From VRUE01 sp963747765 (GTDB taxonomy: Bacteria > Actinomycetota > Thermoleophilia > Solirubrobacterales > 70-9): DNA of 64,000 bases. Location of the stretch: positions 87,195 to 151,194 of the forward strand of contig CAVVGH010000002.1 in the NCBI GenBank assembly GCA_963747765.1, read 5' to 3'. Below the pieces are notes generated by a model. That model saw only the letters and a list, made by a program, of their open reading frames with translations. It had not been told where the DNA came from and did not search any database. The position numbers and the translations under genes were made by a program. This document shows positions 12,853 through 20,758 of the stretch, in pieces. Numbering within the stretch: the stretch's first letter is position 1; the number at the start of each line of letters is the position of its first letter.

Positions 12853-15462
12853 CTACGTCCCCCGGCTCATGTTGCGACGGTGCGCGCGCTGAGCCGTCTC
12901 ACGGCGATGTCGACGCACCCGCTCGGTCGTTGTCGCCAGGCGGTCCTGGTTGTCGGCACCTGCGGTTGGCTCACCCTGGCTTGCGGCCTTGCCGCCGCTG
13001 CGAGCGTCGCCGCCGGTCGCGGCGCCACCGGCAGCGCCGCCACCGGCAGCGCCGTTTGCGCCAGCGCCGTTTGCGGCCGGAGCGCCACCGGAAGTGCGAG
13101 CGCCACCGTTTGCGGACTGGCGGTTGGAGCCGTCGCGAGCTTGGACGGTGGCCGGGCCCTGGGTGGTGCGTCGCATCCGCTCGACCGGCTCGTAGCGGGT
13201 GCCGACAACCCGCTCCGGCCTTTCGGAGGCCGCCACCAGCTGTTCGCGGTCTCGCTTGGTTGCCTTCGCGATCGCCCCTTCGGCCCGTTCGCGGTCCTCG
13301 CCTCGCAGGCTCTCGAACTGGGCGCGCTCGTAGCCGGCTCGGTGCGCGTGGTCGGCCGGGTCGCGCGAGCCCGCGAGCAGCTCCCGGTCCTCGGCGCTGA
13401 ATCGCTCCAGATCGCGGTCGCTCCAACGGCGGCCCAACTTACGTTCGTTGGCATCGACCTGTCGCAGCAGCTCCCTGGCTTGCTCGTATTGCTGGCGCTC
13501 CCTTTCGGTGGCCGGTTTAGGCGCCTGTCCGGCGGCGGCGCCTGCTGTGCCGGGCGCGGCCTTCCGGGCGTCGCCGGCACCCTGCCGGCGCGAGGCGTCG
13601 GCCGCCGCCGCCGCGGTGGTCGCCCTTACCGTCGCGCCACTGCCAGCCGAGCGAGTCGCCCCGGCGGCGCCCTCGTAGGCAGCGACGGTTTGCGCGGCTT
13701 CGCGATGGCGAAGCTCCGCCAGCCCTCGGGCGCTCTCGTTCAGCCTGCGCTTGACGCTGTCCTGTGACTTGAAGTCGTCGTCGCCGCCGAACCCCCGTCG
13801 CACCGCTTGGGCGGTCCTCTGGCCGGTGCCGCGGATCGTGCCGCTGACTCCCTTGGTCAGCCGCCGTCCCATTGCGTAAGCGGCGATCTGGGCAACCGGC
13901 GAGATGGCTCGGCCGCCCTCGACGTCGCCGACGCTCATCCAGGCAACAAGGCTGACCCGCTTCAGAAAGACAGCCCACGCGAACGCGCAGGTGAGCAGGA
14001 ATCCGGTCGCATCGCCGAAGCTGCCGAAGATCGCCATCCCGAGCAGGACCACCGAGAGGAAGGCGGCATACACGACCTTCGCCACCGTTGCTCCGATCAA
14101 CGTCAGGCCCCAGGTCTTGAACGCCTGGCGCCCCGAGTCTCCCAGCATCGGGAAGAACAGCGCGAAAGGCGCCGCCAGCAGCAGCACGAAGGCGATCGCG
14201 GCCTGCGTGAACAGCCGGATCGCAAGCCACGCCAGAAGCAGCACGGCGCCGAGCAGGCCGATGGCGAACAGCGCCAGCATCGACAGGCGCGTCAGCACGC
14301 CATCGCCACCCTGGGCAGCCACCTTCGCCCCGTAGGTGTCGGCTTCGTCCTTGCTGAAGTAGTTCCAGAGCTCCTGCCGGGCCGGGCTGCCCGGCGAGGA
14401 GCGCAGGTAGAGGTCGATGACGCGCCGTGGCTTCCCGTAGCGCTTGCGAGCGAGCTTTTCGCACACACCGGCCGCTTCGTCGTTGCCGAGGTGTGCCGCC
14501 TCCGCCAGCAGGGTCAGCGCTCCGACGTCGTCGCAGAACTTTTCGTTGGCACGCTTCACGGCCTCTGCCGGCGGATGGCCGAGCGCCCAGTGCACGTCCG
14601 AGAAGTCCAGGCCGGCGAACGGCACCTCGACCAGTCGCGACCAGGTTCTCGACATCGATTCCGCGTAGGTGCCCATCGGCCGCGAGAGCGACCCCGACTG
14701 CGGGGCGCTGATCGCGGTCACCGCAACCTTGTCGGCGATCCTTGCCAGGTTCCCGACTGATGCCGCCGGCTGGTGCACGATCCAGAGCCCGACGATCAGC
14801 ATCGCGATCCCCGCCAGCGTTCCACCGAGGCCGGCGGCGAGCTCGCGCCGCAGCAGGCCCTTGTAGGCGAACCAGATTCCCCCGGCGACGATCGCGGCGC
14901 TGAGCCAGGGGTCGGTGATTCCCCGGTAGATCCGACCGAGCGCGGCCACCACCTGGCTCATCGCGTGCCCTTCGGCGAACGGGTTGAGGCCAAAGGCCAG
15001 GCCGAGGAGCTCCAGCACCAGCTTCAACACGAAGATCAGGCCGAGCCACAGCCCGTTGAGGATCATCACGAAGCCCTTGGCGAAGGTTCCGGTCGGCGCG
15101 TCGATGCCCGTGTCGATGAAGATGTCGAAGCCGTAGTTCGCGGCCGGGTACTGGCTCTCAGGCGTGCCGTTCACCTGGCAGCTGATGCGCGTCTGGTGGG
15201 AGCGGATCTGCCCGGGGAAGTCGCACACCGGGTTGCGCAGTCCAAGGCCCGCGATTGGGTCCACCTGCCCGGACCCCCCGAGCTCCTTGACGTTTGTCAG
15301 GGCGCCCAGGTTGCGCGGCGGCGGCGGCGGTGCCCGTTCGCCACCACCACCGCCCCGCCGGACTGCGCCCGCCCCGGGTGCAAACCACGCGAAGACCACC
15401 AACAGAGCCGCGGCCAGAAGGGCCAGGTTGACCCAGCGACCTGTCTCAGACCACCGGCGCAC
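12853..15462 (-). CDS. TrbL/VirB6-like polytopic channel protein of the type IV secretion cluster
   Basis: About 869 aa from a GTG at 15462 (VRRWSETGRWVNLALL) that overlaps the VirB4 gene's last 17 bp. A signal-like first helix is followed by a Pro/Gly-rich linker and a soluble loop with Cys pairs. Then come several strongly hydrophobic helices (GFVMILNGLWLGLIFVLKLV, WLSAAIVAGGIWFAYKG, LAGIAMLIVGLWIVH, MLALFAIGLLGAVLLLAWLA, AAIAFVLLLAAPFALFF, VVYAAFLSVVLLGMAIFG). The last 300 residues are a charged, low-complexity, partly coiled-coil tail (REQLVAASERPERVV..., then Gly/Ala-rich). Polytopic core plus long cytoplasmic tail is the TrbL/VirB6 pattern of Gram-positive conjugation systems, forming the inner-membrane pore. 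Confidence 0.8.
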   Translation of the reverse strand: MRRWSETGRWVNLALLAAALLVVFAWFAPGAGAVRRGGGGGERAPPPPPRNLGALTNVKELGGSGQVDPIAGLGLRNPVCDFPGQIRSHQTRISCQVNGTPESQYPAANYGFDIFIDTGIDAPTGTFAKGFVMILNGLWLGLIFVLKLVLELLGLAFGLNPFAEGHAMSQVVAALGRIYRGITDPWLSAAIVAGGIWFAYKGLLRRELAAGLGGTLAGIAMLIVGLWIVHQPAASVGNLARIADKVAVTAISAPQSGSLSRPMGTYAESMSRTWSRLVEVPFAGLDFSDVHWALGHPPAEAVKRANEKFCDDVGALTLLAEAAHLGNDEAAGVCEKLARKRYGKPRRVIDLYLRSSPGSPARQELWNYFSKDEADTYGAKVAAQGGDGVLTRLSMLALFAIGLLGAVLLLAWLAIRLFTQAAIAFVLLLAAPFALFFPMLGDSGRQAFKTWGLTLIGATVAKVVYAAFLSVVLLGMAIFGSFGDATGFLLTCAFAWAVFLKRVSLVAWMSVGDVEGGRAISPVAQIAAYAMGRRLTKGVSGTIRGTGQRTAQAVRRGFGGDDDFKSQDSVKRRLNESARGLAELRHREAAQTVAAYEGAAGATRSAGSGATVRATTAAAAADASRRQGAGDARKAAPGTAGAAAGQAPKPATERERQQYEQARELLRQVDANERKLGRRWSDRDLERFSAEDRELLAGSRDPADHAHRAGYERAQFESLRGEDRERAEGAIAKATKRDREQLVAASERPERVVGTRYEPVERMRRTTQGPATVQARDGSNRQSANGGARTSGGAPAANGAGANGAAGGGAAGGAATGGDARSGGKAASQGEPTAGADNQDRLATTTERVRRHRRETAQRAHRRNMSRGT

Positions 15463-17920
15463 CGCGCTGCTCCTCGACCGGCTCGGACACCCGGGCGCGA
15501 GAACCGTCGCTGTTTCCCGAGTGCGGTGTGGTGTCCAGCTCCCTGAGCAGCCACGGTGGGGGATCGATCTGCATCGGCACCACCTGGCCGGTGAAGTCCC
15601 GCATATAGCAGCGGCCCTCCCGGTAGCCCAGGAGCCTCTGGATCGCCATCTCGTCGTCGTCGTCGAGCCGCAGCAGGGCGAGCGCCTTGCGCGCCTCGCC
15701 CTCGGTCTCCACCCCAAAGGCGAAGAGCGTTCCGACCAGCGGCTCCAGCTCGGCGGTGTCGCCGAGCATCTGCGTGGCAAGGATCGGCGTGATGTTCTGG
15801 CTGCGGCCGAGCCGGCTGATGCGCTCCAGCAGCGCCCGGCCCTGCGTATCGGAGGTGAGCGCCCACGCCTCGTCCATCGCCAGGACGGAGTGGCGCGAGG
15901 TGTCGGTCGCGCAGAGCCGCAGCGCGTAGGCGGCGAGCAGCCGCAGCACCGCGAGGCTCGTCCGCTCCTCCTCGAGCAGCTCGGCGCGCGCGGTTCCAAT
16001 CAGCGGCAGGGTCAGGTTTCGGATCCGCAGCGAGACGACCTGTGCGTCGCCGACCTCCGCCAGCTCGGTCCGCGGCGTGCCGAGGCCCAGCTTCGCCAGC
16101 CCGCTCGAGCAGTGGACCTCGACCGCTCGGGCCGCCTCGACGGCATCCGCCTCGCCCGACGCCGCCATCCTCTCCAGCACCTCGCGGCAGCTGCTCGCAC
16201 CGGCCGCGGCCGCCTCCGAGACGGCGAGCCGCAGTTGCGTCTGCCACTCCGGCTTGACGGGCGCCGGAAGGATCGAGACGAGGAAGTTGTACGTGAGGTC
16301 CTCGCGCGTCTCCTCGGTTCCGATCCGCATCGGGTCGAGCCGGCCGCTGTAGCGCTCGTCCCCGGAGAGCTCGACGGTCTCGATCCGGTCGGCAATGCCG
16401 GGCAGCCGCTCGAGGTGGTGGTCGCCCTTGGGGTCGATGTCGACGATTCCCGAGCCCTGCAGGGCGGCCTGCCACTCCACCATCTGGACGGCGATCGTCT
16501 TGCCGGAGCCCGGCGCCCCGGTGAACAGGCAGGTCGGGGGCCGGTTCTGCTGGCAGGCCTCGGCGGCGTCGAACTGCACGGGCTGCCGCGAGCCGGTCAG
16601 CGTGTGGCCCAGATAGGGGCCGATGCGCGATCCGGCGTGTGAGATCGCGTGCGGCACCATCGCGCCGAGCTGGTCGGGGAGCAGGTGCTCCTTGTACTCG
16701 GGGAGCGGGAAGATCGTCGCCGGCAGGGACGCGATGAAGAGCCGGTGCTGCTCGCCGCCCGGCCGGTGGAGCTGTACACGGCCATAGCTCTCGCGCAGGC
16801 GCTCGACGCGGTCCTCGAGCTCGTCGGGGCTGCGGCCGGCGACCGCCAGTGAGAGCGCGGTGCGCAGCAGGGGCGGCCGATCTCCACTGCCCAGGACCGC
16901 CTCCAGTTCGCGCGCCGCCACCGGCCTCTCGGCGGACTCCACCGACGGCCCGTGCTCGCCCTGCGACTCCTCGTGAGCCATGTGGTCGGCGTCGATCTTC
17001 CGCTTGGCCACCTCCTTGCGAGCGTCGCGGTTGTCGATAACCTCGACCGAGAGCGTCGCGTCGACGCCAAAGCCAACCTCGAGCGGCGCGAACATCAGCT
17101 CGGCGGCTGGGCCGGGGACGATCGCTTCGTCGGGCATCGCGCCGACGACCAGCATCGTCTGGTGCGCGTGGCCTCGCTCGGAGTCGACCACAAGCGAGCG
17201 ACGGTCCACGGTGACGCGACTCTCGTGCAGGCGCAGCATGTCGTACCCGTACGGCTCGAAGCGCTCCTCTCCCTCGCCGTCCAGGAAGCTCAGCGCCTGC
17301 GGTGCGAATCCCCCGTTGTCGTCCGGTTCGCCCAGCCCTCTGGTGTAGGCGCGGCGGATCAACCCGGCCAGCCGCTGGGCGCCGACGCGCGTGCATTCCA
17401 GGTAGCCCAGCACCCGCTCGAAGACCTGTTCCTCTTCGCGGCGCATGGCCGCGACCTGCCGCTTGCCCACGCCGCGCGTTTCGTCGAATCCGAGTCGCTC
17501 GGAGACGGTGTCCCAGAGCTGCGCGCCGACGTCGAAGAGGCCACCGAAGGCCCGCCTGGCGGCGCCCGGGACGAGGCGCACGGCCAGGTAGATCTCGGGC
17601 CGCAGCACTTCGCGACGTTCGAACTCGGCTCGGTGTTCGGCCAGGTGCTGTTCAAACCGCTGGCGCTGGCCGTGCCGCGCGTCGAGCGTGCCGAGGGCCC
17701 GCTCCATATAGGCGTCAGCGTCGAAAGCGCGCGAGATGCGCAGGATCTGGAAGTCGGCCCCGATCGTGTAGGCGAGCGCCTCCAGGCGCTCGCCTACCTC
17801 AATCTTTCGCCCGTCGGATAACCCCGGATAGCTCTGCCCCTCGAGCTCGTAGACGGCCCAGGCCTCGCGCGGGGTCCGCAACACCAGATTGCCCCAGAAG
17901 AAATAGTGCGGCGGCCTCAC
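15446..17920 (-). CDS. VirB4/TraC-like ATPase of the type IV secretion cluster
   Basis: An 824-aa AAA+ ATPase that powers type IV secretion. The N-terminal 400 residues are the family's assembly domain. Walker A is TGAPGSGKT at about 465-473, followed by GIVDIDPKGDHH. Walker B is HSVLAMDEAW at about 677-686, then GRSQNITPILATQ, the typical motif after it. Length and order match VirB4/TcpF proteins. The start MRPPHYFFWGN overlaps the TcpE-like gene by 4 bp (ATGA), and the end overlaps the TrbL-like gene. No membrane helix is apparent, so it should sit at the inner face of the membrane with TcpE and TrbL. Confidence 0.92.
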   Translation of the reverse strand: MRPPHYFFWGNLVLRTPREAWAVYELEGQSYPGLSDGRKIEVGERLEALAYTIGADFQILRISRAFDADAYMERALGTLDARHGQRQRFEQHLAEHRAEFERREVLRPEIYLAVRLVPGAARRAFGGLFDVGAQLWDTVSERLGFDETRGVGKRQVAAMRREEEQVFERVLGYLECTRVGAQRLAGLIRRAYTRGLGEPDDNGGFAPQALSFLDGEGEERFEPYGYDMLRLHESRVTVDRRSLVVDSERGHAHQTMLVVGAMPDEAIVPGPAAELMFAPLEVGFGVDATLSVEVIDNRDARKEVAKRKIDADHMAHEESQGEHGPSVESAERPVAARELEAVLGSGDRPPLLRTALSLAVAGRSPDELEDRVERLRESYGRVQLHRPGGEQHRLFIASLPATIFPLPEYKEHLLPDQLGAMVPHAISHAGSRIGPYLGHTLTGSRQPVQFDAAEACQQNRPPTCLFTGAPGSGKTIAVQMVEWQAALQGSGIVDIDPKGDHHLERLPGIADRIETVELSGDERYSGRLDPMRIGTEETREDLTYNFLVSILPAPVKPEWQTQLRLAVSEAAAAGASSCREVLERMAASGEADAVEAARAVEVHCSSGLAKLGLGTPRTELAEVGDAQVVSLRIRNLTLPLIGTARAELLEEERTSLAVLRLLAAYALRLCATDTSRHSVLAMDEAWALTSDTQGRALLERISRLGRSQNITPILATQMLGDTAELEPLVGTLFAFGVETEGEARKALALLRLDDDDEMAIQRLLGYREGRCYMRDFTGQVVPMQIDPPPWLLRELDTTPHSGNSDGSRARVSEPVEEQRGAPVV

Positions 17921-18570
17921 TGGCGCCCCGACCCAGCCTCGAATATCACCACTCGCCCGGCCGGCACCGTGAGCGTCTTTCCACGGTGAAGCGCAGGGCC
18001 GCCGGTTGGCTTCACTCGCCAGCGTTTCGCCGCCGCCACTCGCTGCGCTCTATCCGAGCCCGTGCCAAGGGGGACGCCCTCGAGCGATACGCGCACCGGG
18101 TAGCGGAGAAGCATCTTCGCCGGTCCCACGACGCGGCCGCGCGGGTAGCGCGATCCATACAGGTCGGGCGCCATCGCGACCTGTCCGACGGGCACCATCA
18201 CGCTGCCGACGCGCGGGCAGCGGCGCAATCCGGCGGTCACCCGAGGCCTCACCCACCAGGCGACGATCCCGAGCAGCGCCCGGTGCGGCGCCCGCCCGTC
18301 GACCTCCCAGCGGGACAGCACCCATGCACCCATCAGCGGCAGTGCGATCAGGCGAAACGACTGCGGAAGCGTCCCAAGCACCTTGGCGAGGACCGGCATG
18401 CGGCCAAGCGCCGCGACGATCGCCAGGCAGCAGACCCAGTAGGCGATGCTGCGCAGCTCCAGGCCCCCCGGCAGGGGGACCCGCCAGTTCTGGACTCTGT
18501 AGATCCGCCAGCGGCCACGGAACACAGACCGGTAGGACCGCACCACCTTGCGTGGGGCATCCGACGACAT
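17917..18570 (-). CDS. TcpE-like conjugal transfer membrane protein
   Basis: A 217-aa protein (MSSDAPRKVVRSYRSVFRG) with two adjacent membrane segments at about 43-90 (IAYWVCCLAIVAALG; FRLIALPLMGAWVLSRW). A basic cytoplasmic domain carries the family-like HRALLGIVAWWVRPR, then a C-terminal beta-rich part ending VPAGRVVIFEAG. Paired N-terminal helices immediately before the VirB4 gene are the signature of the TcpE family, a small inner-membrane partner of the ATPase. It is coupled to VirB4 by ATGA overlap and follows the VirB2-like gene by 9 bp. Confidence 0.78.
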   Translation of the reverse strand: MSSDAPRKVVRSYRSVFRGRWRIYRVQNWRVPLPGGLELRSIAYWVCCLAIVAALGRMPVLAKVLGTLPQSFRLIALPLMGAWVLSRWEVDGRAPHRALLGIVAWWVRPRVTAGLRRCPRVGSVMVPVGQVAMAPDLYGSRYPRGRVVGPAKMLLRYPVRVSLEGVPLGTGSDRAQRVAAAKRWRVKPTGGPALHRGKTLTVPAGRVVIFEAGSGRQ

Positions 18571-18579
18571 TGCCGCCCC

Positions 18580-18966
18580 TCAGAAGATGATGTTCGCGAC
18601 ACCCTTGGCGAATGACGCAATCGACTGAGGTGCGAGCAGGAACATCAGGCTCATAAGCGTGACCAGCACGATCCCAACGCCCGCGCCGAGGTTCCGCGAG
18701 AACAGCACGCTGACAAGCGCGCAACCCGCAAAGGCGATCAGCACCGGCACGGCGTTGTCGCTCAACCAGCCCCCGAGCCGTTGGCCTGCTCCATTCGCAC
18801 CACCGCCACCCGAGCCTCCGGATGCCGACTTCGCCACCGCCGCCTCGGCCGTCGCCACCGTCCCGACCGGCGACGCCGCACCGTTCGGCGACGTACCCCA
18901 GGCGGCACCGACCATCATCAGAGCCATCGTGCTCGTCACCGTGGCAATAGTCATCCTGCGTTTCAT
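18580..18966 (-). CDS. VirB2/TcpD-like two-helix small membrane protein
   Basis: 128 aa with an export signal (MKRRMTIATVTSTMALMMVG, cleavage likely near AWG). A Gly/Ser-rich linker is followed by two membrane helices separated by a short loop (DNAVPVLIAFAGCALVSVLFS and GVGIVLVTLMSLMFLLAP). This is the architecture of VirB2-type pilin-like or TcpD-like subunits. AAGGAGG stands 6 nt before the ATG, the strongest ribosome-binding site in the cluster, consistent with high expression of a structural subunit. Sequence alone cannot separate a pilin from a channel protein. Confidence 0.7.
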   Translation of the reverse strand: MKRRMTIATVTSTMALMMVGAAWGTSPNGAASPVGTVATAEAAVAKSASGGSGGGGANGAGQRLGGWLSDNAVPVLIAFAGCALVSVLFSRNLGAGVGIVLVTLMSLMFLLAPQSIASFAKGVANIIF

Positions 18967-18998
18967 GTCCTACCTCCTTCCAATCCGTTCATGGGGTC

Positions 18999-19880
18999 TC
19001 AACTTCCTGTTGGAATTACCTCGATGAAGTTCACATACGGCCGGTCTCCGTGGACGATCCCGACTTCATATGTGAGTGTGTAAGTCACATGTTTGGAGTC
19101 GCGGGCCGTAACGGTTGCGAGAACGGCGCCGGAGTTCGCACCGCCCAGCCAGGCCAGTCGAACCAGGCGTTCCAGATGCAGCGAGACGGTGGGAAGGGTC
19201 ACGATTGCGTCGTCGGAGAGGTCCGCCCTGAGATTCGCCGCCGAGCCGAGGAGGTAGTTGCGCAATACGCGCGCCACCACTTCGGAGATCACCGGATTCG
19301 ACACGTCCTCCAGCGACGACGACTGCGCGGCGGTGTTCACAAGCGGGGCTCCCACGAAGCTGGGATAGTCGGCCAGGGAGACGCGCCCGTTGTGGGGATG
19401 GCGCACCGGAATCGCCAGGTATGCGGGCAGTCGCTGTGTGGATAGGCCGGCGACGACGGTGATGACGCGTCCGCCGGCGATCGAGGGTTGATCGGAGGCT
19501 ATCTCCTCCCAGAGCACCTTCTGCCGGCCGGATTCCGGCAGCGCGCCGCCGTTGCGGTCGAGGTTGTCGGGGACCAGTGCAGCCAGTTCGCGCAGCCGGA
19601 CGCCGGGCCGGTTGGAGTCGTAGGTCAGGTAGGCGCGGGCGAACTGCAGGGCGAAGCTCCTGCTTGGCAGGTCGGCGCTCGCGGGCAGCGACGGCGTGCT
19701 CGGGTGCGGGGGGGAGACGAGCGAGCGCAGGCCCAGGAGCAGCAGCACGGCCAGCACTGCGATCGCCAGATAGCGAGGCGCCACAGCCCTGAGGCGCGCG
19801 AGTCGTACGCTCTCCCCGCCGTCGCTAAGGGCCGAGAACATGGCGCCCAACCGCGCGTCGTCTTCGACCTCCGGGATCAC
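18999..19880 (-). CDS. TcpC-family conjugative transfer protein (VirB8-like)
   Basis: 293 aa: a short cytoplasmic N-terminus, one membrane helix at about 36-52 (YLAIAVLAVLLLLGLRSL), then an extracytoplasmic region with two NTF2-like halves. Recognisable TcpC features are SFALQFARAYLTYD, GLSTQRLPAYLAIPV and a C-terminal half with AWLGGANSGAVLATVTARD. TcpC is the VirB8 counterpart that scaffolds the channel in Gram-positive conjugative elements. Its ATG overlaps the stop of the EFGF-tailed gene (ATGA), so the two proteins are made together. It sits between that gene and the VirB2-like gene. Confidence 0.82.
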   Translation of the reverse strand: MIPEVEDDARLGAMFSALSDGGESVRLARLRAVAPRYLAIAVLAVLLLLGLRSLVSPPHPSTPSLPASADLPSRSFALQFARAYLTYDSNRPGVRLRELAALVPDNLDRNGGALPESGRQKVLWEEIASDQPSIAGGRVITVVAGLSTQRLPAYLAIPVRHPHNGRVSLADYPSFVGAPLVNTAAQSSSLEDVSNPVISEVVARVLRNYLLGSAANLRADLSDDAIVTLPTVSLHLERLVRLAWLGGANSGAVLATVTARDSKHVTYTLTYEVGIVHGDRPYVNFIEVIPTGS

Positions 19881-20488
19881 CGCTCAAAGCCGAACTCCTC
19901 CCCGCCCCCCGAACCGCCACCGCCGTGGGGGGACGGTGACGGTTGCGGAGGGGCTGGGATCGTCATGGGAGCTGGCGACGGCGCCGGGGGGACCGCGGCT
20001 GGAATCGCGACAGTCGAGCCGACGGGCGCCTTGCGTATTCTGGTTTCGCGCTCCGGCATGTGACTGTTACGACTCCTCACTTGGCGCTCCGATGGACCAG
20101 CACGTCGCTTCCGATGGTGCACACGGTGGAGTGACGGCGGGGAAGGCGCCGTCACTCGCGGGGTCGCCTGCAGGGATGGAGACGACACCAATGACGTCGA
20201 CCGGTGCGGGTGGGGAGGAGTGTGACCACCGCTGCTTGTGCTGAGCACCGACACACCTATGACGGTGGCCGCGCCAACACCCAGGCCGAGCACTGCGAGG
20301 CGCCGTGGGACAGATGCCGCGCCGTTGCGAATCGTCGTCGGAGTCACATATATGGGTGACTCGACGTACTCCGCATCTATATGGCGCGCGGCGTCGTCCC
20401 CCTCCAGACTGGCGTCTGTTGTGCAGTTCGGCTCGGCGACCAGTGTCTCATCGCCGAGGACGAACACGTCGTGTTCTTTGCGTCCCAT
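19877..20488 (-). CDS. Single-pass membrane protein with His/Pro/Ser-rich linker and C-terminal EFGFER tail
   Basis: 203 aa from the ATG at 20488 (MGRKEHDVFVLGDE), preceded by GAGGGA; an ATG at 20506 would add six residues. An acidic N-terminal region of about 65 residues is followed by a membrane segment (VPRRLAVLGLGVGAATVIGVSVL) and a long Pro/Ser/His-rich linker with basic patches. It ends in a Gly-rich hinge and EEFGFER. The layout and membrane segment match the protein at 981-1629. No known domain is seen. The gene is coupled to tcpC by a 4-bp overlap and lies downstream of the sigma/zinc-finger fusion, which carries the same tail. Function unknown; the tail may be a docking or sorting signal (inference). 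Confidence 0.72.
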   Translation of the reverse strand: MGRKEHDVFVLGDETLVAEPNCTTDASLEGDDAARHIDAEYVESPIYVTPTTIRNGAASVPRRLAVLGLGVGAATVIGVSVLSTSSGGHTPPHPHRSTSLVSSPSLQATPRVTAPSPPSLHRVHHRKRRAGPSERQVRSRNSHMPERETRIRKAPVGSTVAIPAAVPPAPSPAPMTIPAPPQPSPSPHGGGGSGGGEEFGFER

Positions 20489-20640
20489 CGGTTTGTTCCC
20501 TCGCAAGGGTGACGAGGGGATTCCACCGTTCGATACCCCGCGCCCTCGCCCGTGCGCGATGCGCCAAATCCGGAGATGGTGAGGGTGTTGTGGGGCTCAG
20601 GCGCCTCGCGTGACGGCGTGGTGCTGAGCTCGGACGCGCC

Positions 20641-20758
20641 GTGTGAAGGCGTAGCGGTGGGCTGCGCCTCGCGTGACGGAGTGGCGGTGGGCTGCGCCTC
20701 GCGTGACGGAGTGGCGGTGGGCTGCGCCTCGTGCGTTGGCGTGGCGGTGGCTCAGCCG
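20641..20758 (-). repeat. 30-bp tandem repeat at the 3' end of the sigma-factor gene
   Basis: Units start at 20641, 20671, 20701 and 20731. The second and third are identical (cgtgacggagtggcggtggg..., offset by one base), the first is close, and the fourth is degenerate and covers the TGA stop of the leftward sigma gene (20752-20754). No gene is seen in 20507-20751. The 30-bp period equals that of the array at 861-978. Confidence 0.85.

Noticed and set aside
12853..15999. A longer, 1048-aa version of the TrbL-like protein starting inside the VirB4 gene
   Set aside because: The extra N-terminus is VirB4 sequence in another frame with no membrane or family character. The GTG at 15462 fits the expected overlap.
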